Origin: Streptomyces jeddahensis
Lineage (GTDB): Bacteria; Actinomycetota; Actinomycetes; Streptomycetales; Streptomycetaceae
DNA: 51,448 bases
Assembly (NCBI RefSeq): GCF_001642995.1
Contig: NZ_LOHS01000049.1
Location: 1 to 51,448 of the forward strand
Direction: 5' to 3'
Shown: positions 33,501 through 40,443 of the stretch, piece by piece
Layout of the letters: every line of letters begins with the position of its first letter
Numbering within the stretch: the stretch's first letter is position 1
Made by a program: the position numbers and the translations under genes
The notes under the pieces: model-generated
The model's database searches: none
What the model was told of the DNA's origin: nothing
The model's input: only the letters and a program-made list of their open reading frames with translations

Positions 33501-33831
33501 GTCGGCGGCGGTCGACGGCGACCCGGAAACCCGCTGGTCGTCGCCCGCCGACGACGGCGCGTGGTGGCAGCTGGAGCTGCGCAGGCCGGCCCGCATCGGC
33601 GCGTTGGTCCTCCACTGGCAGGACGCCTACGCAGCGGCGTACCGCATCCAGGTCTCGTCGGACGGCAGGACGTGGCGGACCGCGGCGGCTGTGCGGGACG
33701 GCCACGGGGGCCGCGAGACGGTCCGCATGGACGCACCGGGCACCCGCTTCGTCCGCGTACAGGGAGACGAGCGGGCCACACCCTTCGGTTACTCCCTGTG
33801 GTCGGTGGAGGCGTACGCGGTCGTGGAGTGA
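30562..33831 (+). CDS. secreted GH84 beta-N-acetylhexosaminidase-like protein
   Basis: A 1089-residue exported protein. A signal peptide (about 1-33) is followed by a Pro/Ala/Thr-rich linker (about 34-105), then a hexosaminidase-type N-terminal alpha/beta domain. The GH84 barrel begins at RGMTEGFYGTPW (about residue 280), with YLYAPGDDPY and MDNYPVND. A helical region follows, and a C-terminal F5/8-type (CBM32) carbohydrate-binding domain (about 967-1088). GH84 enzymes use an Asp-Asp pair; here the site reads FQDVSYSEWHC with Gln391-Asp392, so the residue that positions the 2-acetamido group is replaced. GTG start with GAGGAGAG 5 nt upstream. Expected role: extracellular GlcNAc-glycan breakdown or binding. 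Confidence 0.85.
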   Translation: MQLRRRGRSRRAAAIACAVVAGALGAGTPGATAVPPPRSAAAVPPPRGAAAVPPAPDASTVPSPREAPQPAKTRQHTETQQLTETLPPAETPSAVPPGDRPAESSLPDVRPRPQSMQLRGTMVTITDDVVLAAPRGTDPYAMRALRALLHKAGVRRITEVRDGAALPAGRGLVIRVGEEVARTSAGHRRGGSADVEKALRALGAPAEGARLPAGGYRLAVGRVGGRDTVAVSGFGDDGLFHGVQTLRQLVPVSKHGREPGAGRRIAGVVVRDWPGTAVRGMTEGFYGTPWTTRQRLAQLDFMGRTKQNRYLYAPGDDPYRQTRWREAYPPAQRTGFRALAERARRNHVTLAWAVAPGQAMCLSSDRDLKALIRKLDAMWALGMRAFQLQFQDVSYSEWHCEQDAAVFGSGPGAAAKAHARVANAVARHLAKRHPSSAPLSLMPTEYYQDGPTAYRTALSGALDEGVEVAWTGVGVVPRTITGHELASARMAFGSRHPLVTMDNYPVNDYAQDRIFLGPYTGREPAVAAGSAALLANAMAQPAASRLPLFTVADYAWNPRGYRPHESWLAAVDDLAGGDPRTRAAVRALAGNNASSVLDADESAYLRPLIEEFWQARTVKDAARNEAAARRLRAAFTVMRQAPGRLSGTALGGEVRLWIAQLGRYGAAGETAVDMLLAQSRGDGGAAWRGARVLARLAGAREAGLLGGGAAADRVRVGSGVLGPFLRRAEQAYARWSGLAQEPAGTEDSAAATEHSAQEDAVRGRTIRFSRVRPLAAVTAMTAPGTPGTVEAHIPGQGWRRLGELAAGGWTELSPRGLRADAVRVTGPAERSATSLRRRVGVEPRVSVEHLVPWFADSPAAEAKLTRETDAVVGGGTQRLTLRLTPRRPADVRGRVTVRAPRGVVVRVPRETTLPRGTAVTVPLHVTVPEGTPAGTYPIRVAFGDATRTVVVRACPPTGGPDLARGAAARSSGDETADFPASAAVDGDPETRWSSPADDGAWWQLELRRPARIGALVLHWQDAYAAAYRIQVSSDGRTWRTAAAVRDGHGGRETVRMDAPGTRFVRVQGDERATPFGYSLWSVEAYAVVE

Positions 33832-33872
33832 TCGGCCGGTTCCGGCCCGGTCCGCGCTTCTTCACCGAAGAC

Positions 33873-33902
33873 TATTCACTCAGTACATATTGTGAGTGCA
33901 TA
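33873..33902. promoter_or_regulatory. PadR-type operator overlapping the promoter
   Basis: TATTCACTCA and TGAGTGCATA form a 10-bp inverted repeat with one mismatch around a 10-nt spacer. TACTGT (33901-33906) overlaps its right edge and lies 5 nt before ATG 33912, so binding would block a leaderless transcript. AT-rich against the local GC content. Confidence 0.7.
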
Positions 33903-33911
33903 CTGTCCCCC

Positions 33912-34445
33912 ATGAGCACCCGCCACATCTTGCTGGGGCTGCTCGCCGGGGGTCCCAGCCATGGCTACGACCTCAAGCGGCGGCACGACGAACGCTTCCC
34001 CCAGGCCCGTCCGCTGGCCTACGGGCAGGTGTACACGACGCTGCAACGCCTGGTCCGCGACGGCCTCGCGGAGGTCGAGGGCACCGGCTCCGAGGGGGGA
34101 CCGGAGCGCACGCTCTACCGGTCCACCGAGGCCGGGGGGCGTGAACTGACCCGATGGACGGGCGAGATCACACCGCCCGCGCCGTTCGTCACGAACGAGA
34201 TCTTCGCCAAGGTCGTCGTCACGATCCTGGCCGCCGGCGACCCGGCCGGACACCTCCAGCTCCAGCGCGCCGCCCACATGGCGCGGATGCGCGAACTCAC
34301 GGCGGTCAAGACCGCCCCGGGCGCCGATCTCACGACCGTGCTCTCGGCCGACTACGCCCTCACCCATCTCGACGCCGACCTGCGCTGGATGACGACCACC
34401 GCGGCACGGCTCACGACTCTGACCGCGGAGGTCACCGCAGCATGA
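33912..34445 (+). CDS. PadR family transcriptional regulator
   Basis: A 177-residue winged-helix regulator. The N-terminal MSTRHILLGLLAGGPSHGYD and LAYGQVYTTLQRLVRDGLAEVE are the typical PadR_N blocks (residues 1-55), followed by the wing GGPERTLYRSTEAG and a helical dimerization C-terminus. No ribosome binding site is visible at 33912. Its stop overlaps the start of the ABC ATPase gene (ATGA, 34442-34445). It is first in a three-gene operon and probably represses it through the palindrome at 33873-33902. Confidence 0.9.
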   Translation: MSTRHILLGLLAGGPSHGYDLKRRHDERFPQARPLAYGQVYTTLQRLVRDGLAEVEGTGSEGGPERTLYRSTEAGGRELTRWTGEITPPAPFVTNEIFAKVVVTILAAGDPAGHLQLQRAAHMARMRELTAVKTAPGADLTTVLSADYALTHLDADLRWMTTTAARLTTLTAEVTAA

Positions 34446-35149
34446 GCACCGACGACAACGGAACACCGCTCCTCGCCGCCCGGGGGCTGGTCAAGGCCCA
34501 CGGGAAGACGCAGGCGCTGCGCGGCGCTGCGTTGGAGCTCCGCGCCGGCGAGATCCTCGCCGTCACCGGCGCCAGCGGCAGCGGGAAGTCCACGTTGCTG
34601 CACTGCCTCGCGGGCATCGTCCGCCCGGACCAGGGCTCGGTTGTCTACGGGCAGGAGCGGCTCGACCAGTTGCCGGAGCGGCGGCTCAGCGAGCTGCGGC
34701 GCACGGAGTTCGGCGTGGTTTTCCAGTTCGGGCAGCTCATCCCGGAGCTGACGGCGCTCGACAACGTGGCGCTGCCGTTGATGCTGTCCGGAGCGGGGCG
34801 GAGGGAAGCACAGGGCAAGGCCGGCGAGTGGCTGGAGCGGTTCGGGGTGCGCGGGCAGAAAGACCTCCGGCCCGGCGAGATGAGCGGCGGTCAGGCCCAA
34901 CGGGTGTCGCTGGCACGGGCGTTGGTGACGGGACCGAAGGTCGTCTTCGCCGACGAACCCACCGGCGCCCTGGACTCGCTCGCCGGCGAACAGGTGATGA
35001 CGGCCCTCGTGCACACCGCCCGCGAGGCCGGCACGGCTGTTTTGCTGATCACGCACGACGCTCAGGTCGCCGCGTATGCGGACCGCGAGGTGTGGCTGCG
35101 TGACGGGGCGGTCGTGTCCGAGCACGCGCAGCAGGAGATGGCCCGATGA
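34442..35149 (+). CDS. ABC transporter ATP-binding protein (MacB/LolD type)
   Basis: A 235-residue cytoplasmic ATPase. Walker A is GASGSGKST, the Q-loop lies in VVFQFGQLIPELTALDNVALP, the signature is MSGGQAQRVSLARAL, Walker B is VVFADEPTGALD and the H-loop LLITHD. The sequence type belongs to exporters or mechanotransmission pumps paired with FtsX-like permeases. Start and stop overlap the flanking genes by 4 nt each (ATGA at both junctions), marking a tight operon. Likely a peptide-antibiotic/drug efflux or stress system (inference). Confidence 0.92.
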   Translation: MSTDDNGTPLLAARGLVKAHGKTQALRGAALELRAGEILAVTGASGSGKSTLLHCLAGIVRPDQGSVVYGQERLDQLPERRLSELRRTEFGVVFQFGQLIPELTALDNVALPLMLSGAGRREAQGKAGEWLERFGVRGQKDLRPGEMSGGQAQRVSLARALVTGPKVVFADEPTGALDSLAGEQVMTALVHTAREAGTAVLLITHDAQVAAYADREVWLRDGAVVSEHAQQEMAR

Positions 35150-36522
35150 GGAACGACCTGCGGCTCGCGGTGCTGCTGACCCGGGGTTCCGACCGGCGGG
35201 AGTGGTGGCGGGTGACGCTCACGGCGCTGGGGGCGCTGCTCGCGACGGGCTTCGCACTGGCTGCCGTCACGATCGCCTCGCTCCAGGGGCAGTACTCCAT
35301 CTCCTTCGGCGACGGTCTGCTGAACCATCCCGGAGTCCGTTCCGGGGTGATCCTCACCCTGCTGATGCTGCTGATCCCCGTACTGGGGTTCCTGGGCCAG
35401 TGCGCGCGCATCGGCGCAGTCCACCGCGACCGGCGGCTTGCGGGCCTGCGGCTGGCGGGGGCCACGCCGAGGCAGGTGCGACGGATCGCCGCGCTGGAGA
35501 CGGGGCTCGCCTGCCTGGCCGGCTCCTCGGTGGCCACGGTGTTCTCCGCCCTGCTCATGCTCCGCCTGTGGAACCACCCCACCCCCCTGGCGTGGGCCGG
35601 AATCGCGTTGGTCGCGCTGGGAGTGCCGCTGGCGGGCGCGGTGGTGAGCGCTCTGGCGCTGCGCCGTGTGGTGGCCTCGCCGCTCGGCTGGGTGCGCAGG
35701 GTGCGGCCGCGTACGGGCCGGGGTCCTGGTGTCGCGTTCCTGGTGGCGGTGCTGGTCGTCGTGGTCGCGGGGCTCGGCGCATACGCGAGCACGTTCGTGG
35801 GGGTGCCCGGGGGGTTCGGCCAGGTCGTCGGTTTCTTCACCGGCCCGCTGACGGTCTTCGGCCTGGTGATTCCCACCGGCCTGGGCGCGGTGTGGCTGGC
35901 CGGCGCCACGGCCGGGCTCACGGGCCGGCTGCTCGCGGCCCGGGCCGAGAGCCCTGCCGTGCTGATCGCGGCGGAACGGCTACGCGACGACCCGTGGGCC
36001 ACCGCCCGCACCCACGCGGCCGTGCTCATGGTCACCGTCGTGGGGACCGGTTTCATGGGCATCCGGCAGGTGCTGCTCGACGTCCTGAACAACAGCAGGC
36101 CCGGGATGACGGCCGAAGACATGTCCTTCTACACCACCGGCATCGATCTGACCGGCGCCGCCATCCTGGTCGCCCTGGCAATCACGCTCTCCGGCCTCGC
36201 CGTCGGCGCCGCCGAGTCGCTGGCCACCCGTCGCCGGGGTCTGGCCGCGCAGGCAGCAGCCGGGGTGCCGCACGACGTGCTCGGCCGGGCACTGCTGCTG
36301 GAGACCGCCCTGCCGCTGGCCTCCGCGGTCGCGCTCGCGGGCGCCGCCGGCATGGCGATCGGTGCCTGGTACGCCGGGTTCGCGGACGGGGGCGGCCGAC
36401 CGGTGCCGTACGTGGCGCTCCTGGTCCCGCTGGGGGTGTACGCGTCATGCCTCCTGGCCGCGGCCACCTCCCTCCCGCTCCTCCGGCGCTCCGTACACCC
36501 CGCCGAGCTCCGCTTCACGTGA
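35146..36522 (+). CDS. FtsX-like ABC transporter permease
   Basis: A 458-residue membrane protein with about eight helices in two FtsX-type halves: ILTLLMLLIPVLGFLGQCAR with RLAGLRLAGATPRQVRRIAALE in the first, and SLATRRRGLAAQAAAGVPHDVLGRALLLE in the second. These are the typical coupling regions of this family. It partners with the ATPase at 34442. The large extracytoplasmic domain of MacB is lacking, which fits bacitracin-resistance-like or lipid/peptide handling permeases. Confidence 0.88.
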   Translation: MRNDLRLAVLLTRGSDRREWWRVTLTALGALLATGFALAAVTIASLQGQYSISFGDGLLNHPGVRSGVILTLLMLLIPVLGFLGQCARIGAVHRDRRLAGLRLAGATPRQVRRIAALETGLACLAGSSVATVFSALLMLRLWNHPTPLAWAGIALVALGVPLAGAVVSALALRRVVASPLGWVRRVRPRTGRGPGVAFLVAVLVVVVAGLGAYASTFVGVPGGFGQVVGFFTGPLTVFGLVIPTGLGAVWLAGATAGLTGRLLAARAESPAVLIAAERLRDDPWATARTHAAVLMVTVVGTGFMGIRQVLLDVLNNSRPGMTAEDMSFYTTGIDLTGAAILVALAITLSGLAVGAAESLATRRRGLAAQAAAGVPHDVLGRALLLETALPLASAVALAGAAGMAIGAWYAGFADGGGRPVPYVALLVPLGVYASCLLAAATSLPLLRRSVHPAELRFT

Positions 36523-36593
36523 CGCGAGCCCTGCGGGGAGGGGGAAACGGGGGCCCGCCCCGGGAAATGGGGGGCCCGCCCGGGGAACGGGGG

Positions 36594-36621
36594 CCCGGGG
36601 GCCCAGGAGTGGGCCCCCGGG
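36594..36621. terminator. bidirectional terminator in a GC-repeat stretch
   Basis: An 11-bp perfect stem CCCGGGGGCCC / GGGCCCCCGGG with loop AGGAGT, between the FtsX-like gene and the convergent HNH gene. It is preceded (about 36548-36592) by imperfect repeats of GGGGGCCCGCCC. Confidence 0.82.
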
Positions 36622-36651
36622 TGAGCCGGGGAACGCGAAGGCCCGGATCCG

Positions 36652-37188
36652 TCAGGCAGAGATGCCGTCGATCCGGGCCATCGCGTCCTCCGCGCCGTAC
36701 GGCTGCAAGTACGGCAGCCAGCGCGGGTCCCTATGGCCGGTGCCGATGATGCGCCAGGCCAGGCCGGTGGGCGGGGCGGGCTGGTGCCGCAGCCGCCAGC
36801 CGAGCTCCCGCAGGTGCCGGTCGGCCTTGACGTGGTTGCAGCGACGGCACGACGCCACCACGTTGTCCCAGACGTGCTTGCCTCCACGGCTGCGCGGGAT
36901 GACGTGGTCGACGCTGGTTGCGACGCCACCGCAGTACATGCACCGGCCGCCGTCGCGGGCGAACAGCGCCCGCCGGGTCAGAGGAACGGGCCCCCGGTAG
37001 GGGACCCGGACGAACCGCTTGAGCCGGACCACGCTGGGTGCGGGGACAGTGACGGTCGCGCTGTGCATGAAGGCGCCGGACTCCTCGAGGCAGATGGCCT
37101 TGTTCTCGAGGACGAGGACGAGCGCGCGGCGGAGCGGTACGACGCCGAGTGGCTCGTACGACGCGTTGAGGACCAGGACGTGTGGCAC
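36652..37188 (-). CDS. HNH endonuclease
   Basis: A 178-residue protein with a complete HNH (beta-beta-alpha metal) site: Cys83 and Cys86 (CMYCG), Asp94-His95 (VDHVIPRSRGG), Asn109 (WDNV), Cys114 and Cys117 (CRRCN) and His119. The N-terminal domain VLVLNASYEPLGVVPLRRAL is conserved in the actinobacterial chromosomal HNH family. GTG 37188 has AAGGAGG 5 nt upstream. The biological role is unknown; no partner methylase or mobile element is adjacent. Confidence 0.87.
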   Translation of the reverse strand: MPHVLVLNASYEPLGVVPLRRALVLVLENKAICLEESGAFMHSATVTVPAPSVVRLKRFVRVPYRGPVPLTRRALFARDGGRCMYCGGVATSVDHVIPRSRGGKHVWDNVVASCRRCNHVKADRHLRELGWRLRHQPAPPTGLAWRIIGTGHRDPRWLPYLQPYGAEDAMARIDGISA

Positions 37189-37646
37189 GGATGCCTCCTT
37201 GTACGCCGGCGGCGCGTGGCTCGCGCCGGGACGATCTGTTGTTCAGTCTGACCTCATGCCTGGTCGTAGCGCCACCATGTCCGGGTAACGGGATGAGGGA
37301 GTTTTCCCCGCACCCCTGCTCCAGGTGCCGCTCGAACCCGTCGGCCTGTGGTGCGGCCAGGGATTCCGGGGACGCTCCCCCGGAGTGTGCGGTCGGCCAC
37401 ATTCCTCCCGGGCGTGCGGTCGTGTGCAGTCGGCCACACCGCCCGGGGATGTGCGGTCGCCACACCTCCTTCATCCCCTGGTGAGCACAGTCTCTCCCTC
37501 GAACATCACAACGATCCACACACGATGCCCCGTTAGTGTGGTGTGTCTGCCCGAGCGGTGCGCACCGTGCGACCGTCGTCTTCCGACGACCTGGACCGCC
37601 GTCCCCGGACGGCCCGGGCAGGCCGCTACGCCTGGAGGTACCTGCC
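37189..37646. promoter_or_regulatory. divergent region HNH / mscS with short repeats
   Basis: 458 nt without a credible gene. The mscS side contains the three 16-nt repeats annotated separately. The rest shows nothing recognisable. GGAGG (37634-37638) is the mscS ribosome site. Confidence 0.5.
37386..37464 (+). repeat. three spaced copies of TGTGCGGTCGGCCACA
   Basis: Copies at 37386-37401, 37423-37438 (TGTGCAGTCGGCCACA) and 37450-37464 (one G missing), with an extra half copy GTGCGGTCG at 37414-37422. Ends TGTG/CACA give each copy partial dyad symmetry, fitting a dimeric transcription factor. They lie about 180-260 nt upstream of mscS. Confidence 0.75.
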
Positions 37647-38723
37647 GTGCTCTTGTCCGTCCTGTCGGCCGCCGGAGCTGCCGTCTCCACGAAGTCGGAT
37701 CCGGAGAAGGTCGTCTCACTCGAGGACGCTCAGGAAAAGGCCACGAACGCCGCGAGCTGGGTCGAGCAGAACTGGTCGACCTGGCTCGGCATCGGCCTGC
37801 GCATCCTGCTGATCGTCGTGATCGCGGCGGTGCTGAGAGTGGCGATCCGGCGTGCGATCACCAAGCTGATCGAGCGCATGAACCGCACCGTCCAGGCCGT
37901 GGACGGCACCGCGCTGGGCGGGCTGCTGGTCAATGTGGAACGGCGCCGCCAGCGCTCGCAGGCCATCGCGTCGGTGCTCCGCTCGGTCGCGTCCTTCCTG
38001 ATCCTGGGCACAGCCGGGCTGATGATCCTCAGCACCTTCCAGATCAATCTGGCGCCGCTGCTGGCCTCCGCCGGTGTGGCGGGCGTCGCGATCGGTTTCG
38101 GCGCCCGCAACCTCGTCACGGACTTCCTCTCCGGCGTCTTCATGATCCTCGAGGACCAGTACGGCGTCGGGGACTCCATCGACGCGGGCGTGGCATCCGG
38201 CGAGGTCATCGAGGTGGGACTGCGCGTGACGAAGCTGCGCGGCGAGAACGGCGAGATCTGGTACGTCCGCAACGGCGAGATCAAGCGCATCGGCAACCTC
38301 TCCCAGGGCTGGGCGACGGCGGGCCTCGACGTCACGGTCCACCCGACCGAGGACCTGGACCGGGTCAAGGCGATCCTCGCCGAGGCCGGCGAGAGCATGG
38401 CCAAGGAGGAGCCCTGGAACGAACGGCTCTGGGGCCCCGTCGAGGTGCTCGGCCTCGACAGCGTCCTGCTGGACTCGATGGTCGTCCGGGTCTCCGCGAA
38501 GACCATGCCGGGCAAGGCCCTGGGCGTCGAGCGCGAGCTGCGCTGGCGGATCAAGCGGGCGTTCGACGAGGCGGGCATCCGCATCGTCGGCGGCCTCCCG
38601 GCCCAGCCGGAGGGCGAGGACACGGCGGCCGACCCGACGGCGGCCATGGCGGCCCCGTCGGCGTACGCGTCGACGACGTCGCCGCAGTCGCAGGCGGCCT
38701 CGCCGATCTCGCCGACGAAGTAG
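37647..38723 (+). CDS. mscS: small-conductance mechanosensitive channel (MscS family)
   Basis: A 358-residue inner-membrane channel that opens under membrane tension in hypo-osmotic shock. A first helix near residues 47-68 (LGIGLRILLIVVIAAVLRV) is followed by a second around 115-135. The pore helix region LLASAGVAGVAIGFGARNLV, then TDFLSGVFMILEDQYGVGD, is the MscS signature, and a cytosolic beta/vestibule domain follows. A low-complexity Ser/Thr/Ala/Pro tail ends the protein. GTG 37647 lies 8 nt after GGAGG; the longer frame upstream to 37536 runs through non-conserved DNA. Confidence 0.9.
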   Translation: MLLSVLSAAGAAVSTKSDPEKVVSLEDAQEKATNAASWVEQNWSTWLGIGLRILLIVVIAAVLRVAIRRAITKLIERMNRTVQAVDGTALGGLLVNVERRRQRSQAIASVLRSVASFLILGTAGLMILSTFQINLAPLLASAGVAGVAIGFGARNLVTDFLSGVFMILEDQYGVGDSIDAGVASGEVIEVGLRVTKLRGENGEIWYVRNGEIKRIGNLSQGWATAGLDVTVHPTEDLDRVKAILAEAGESMAKEEPWNERLWGPVEVLGLDSVLLDSMVVRVSAKTMPGKALGVERELRWRIKRAFDEAGIRIVGGLPAQPEGEDTAADPTAAMAAPSAYASTTSPQSQAASPISPTK

Positions 38724-38745
38724 CGAACGCGGCGCCCAGACTCTG

Positions 38746-38788
38746 TACGCGGAGGGGCACCGGGACCTCCCCGGTGCCCCTCCGCGTA
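38746..38788 (+). terminator. mscS terminator
   Basis: A 19-bp perfect stem (arms 38746-38764 and 38770-38788) with a 5-nt loop, 22 nt after the mscS stop. Confidence 0.92.
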
Positions 38789-38840
38789 TCCCGGGTGCAG
38801 CCCTCCAAGGCGCCCCACACCGTCCTTGCACAGCCCTTGC

Positions 38841-38882
38841 ACCGCCCCCACAGGTAACGACTCCGTTTCCTGCGGGGGCGGT
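38841..38882. terminator. second hairpin downstream of mscS
   Basis: ACCGCCCCCACAGG and CCTGCGGGGGCGGT pair over 14 positions with one mismatch around a 14-nt loop. It is either a back-up terminator or insulation of the csn promoter, 60 nt upstream of the csnR operator. Confidence 0.65.
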
Positions 38883-38941
38883 TTCGGTTGACGCCTTGAC
38901 GCCCGATCCGTCCCGGGCCTACCTTCGTCGCCAACAACCGA

Positions 38942-38956
38942 TAGGAAACTTTCCTA
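38942..38956. promoter_or_regulatory. CsnR-type operator
   Basis: TAGGAAA-C-TTTCCTA is a perfect 15-bp palindrome, AT-rich, about 100 nt before csnR. It matches the AGGAAA/TTTCCT palindrome known from actinomycete chitosanase promoters bound by CsnR, so the operon is probably autorepressed. No other copy was seen in the window. Confidence 0.82.
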
Positions 38957-39052
38957 ACAATGCTCGCAAGGGCTCGGGCCCGAAGATCCATGGATGGACT
39001 TCCGGCCACGACCACTGCGAAGCTGGGCGCCGAAAGGCAGGTGGCGACACGC

Positions 39053-40279
39053 ATGGCAGGAACCGGATCCGGATCCACCGGTACGCCGGGCACCCCCCGC
39101 GTCCTGCGCGCCATGAACGACCGGGCCGCGCTCGACCTCCTGCTGGAGCACGGGCCGCTGTCCCGGACGAGGATCGGCAAGCTCACCGGGCTGTCGAAGC
39201 CGACGGCCTCCCAGCTGCTGGCCCGTCTCGAGGCCGCCGGGCTCGTCCTGGCGACCGGTACCAGTGAGGGACGGCCAGGACCCAACGCCCAGCTGTACGC
39301 GGTCAACCCCGCCGCCGCGTACGCCGCCGGGCTCGATGTGACCCCGCAGCACATCCACGCCGCCGTCGCCGACATCACCGGCCAGACGATCGGCGAGCAC
39401 GTCCTGCCCACCCCCGGCCGGCGCACCGCGGAGCGCGTGGTGAGCGATGTCTCGGACGCCCTCGACGGCGCGCTGAAGGCCGCCCGGCTCATCCGGGACG
39501 ACGTCCACCGCCTCGTCATCGGCACCCCCGGCGCGTTCGACCCGAACACGGGCCGGCTGCGCTACGCCTCCCACCTCCCCGGCTGGCACTCCCCCGCACT
39601 GCTCGACAGGCTGGCGGCCACCCTGCCCATGCCCGTCGAGTACGAGAACGACGTCAATCTCGCCGCGATCGCCGAACAGCGCCTCGGCGCGGCCCGCGGC
39701 CACGAGAGCTTCGTGGTCCTGTGGAACGAGACAGGTCTCGGCGCGGCCCTGGTCATCGGTGGCAGGGTGCACCGGGGCTTCACCGGCGGCGCGGGCGAGG
39801 TCGGCTTCCTGCCGGTGCCCGGCACACCCCTCGTACGCCAGGTCACCAAGGCCAACAGCGGCGGCTTCCAGGAGCTCGCGGGTGCCCAGTCCGTGCCCCG
39901 GCTGGCCCGGGAGCTCGGCATCGACACCCCCGAGCAGCCGTACGTCGATGTCGCCGCCGACCTGCTCGCGCGGGCCGCCGCCGGGCACGAGGACGACGAA
40001 CGGCTGGCCGAGCTGCTGCACCAGCACGCGCTGCGCCTGGCCACCGGGCTCGCATCGGTCATCGCCGTACTCGACCCCGAACTCGTCGTCCTGACCGGAA
40101 GGATCAACCGCGCGGGCGGCGAACCGCTGCGCGCCGCGGTCCAGAGCGAGCTGGCCGACCTGGCCGCCTCGCAGCCCCGGCTGGTCCTGGGCGAGATCCC
40201 CGAGCACCCCGTGCTGCGCGGAGCGCTGGAGAGCGCCCTCGCCGCCACCCGCGACGAGGTCTTCAACACCTCTCTCTGA
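39053..40279 (+). CDS. csnR: ROK-family transcriptional repressor CsnR
   Basis: A 408-residue repressor. The N-terminal winged helix-turn-helix is ALDLLLEHGPLSRTRIGKL followed by LSKPTASQLLARLEAAGLVL (about residues 20-62). The ROK sugar-kinase-like domain follows, with YENDVNLAAIAEQRLGAARG, LWNETGLGAALVIGGRVHRG and GGAGEVGF. The zinc-binding Cys cluster of classical ROK proteins (CxCGxxGCxE) is absent after GEVGF. GTG 39041 is an alternative start. Known role in Streptomyces: repression of chitosanase genes and this operon until chitosan oligosaccharides appear. Identified by operon content and operator. Confidence 0.87.
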   Translation: MAGTGSGSTGTPGTPRVLRAMNDRAALDLLLEHGPLSRTRIGKLTGLSKPTASQLLARLEAAGLVLATGTSEGRPGPNAQLYAVNPAAAYAAGLDVTPQHIHAAVADITGQTIGEHVLPTPGRRTAERVVSDVSDALDGALKAARLIRDDVHRLVIGTPGAFDPNTGRLRYASHLPGWHSPALLDRLAATLPMPVEYENDVNLAAIAEQRLGAARGHESFVVLWNETGLGAALVIGGRVHRGFTGGAGEVGFLPVPGTPLVRQVTKANSGGFQELAGAQSVPRLARELGIDTPEQPYVDVAADLLARAAAGHEDDERLAELLHQHALRLATGLASVIAVLDPELVVLTGRINRAGGEPLRAAVQSELADLAASQPRLVLGEIPEHPVLRGALESALAATRDEVFNTSL

Positions 40280-40443
40280 CCGGCCCTGGACGGCGGCTTC
40301 ACCGCCGTGCCGCCGCCCTGCCTCGCCGTGCCCGGCCCCGCCGTACCCCCGTCTCCCCGCACGCCGTATCCAGCACCGCCTCACTTCCGTACGCCGTCCG
40401 CCATACCCCTCCCTCGTATTCCTTGCGTCCAGGAGAGTTCGTC

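Noticed and set aside
36540..36650. GC-rich repeats downstream of the FtsX-like gene as a CRISPR-like or mobile repeat
   Set aside because: Short, irregular GGGCCC runs ending in a terminator hairpin; no spacers or terminal repeats.
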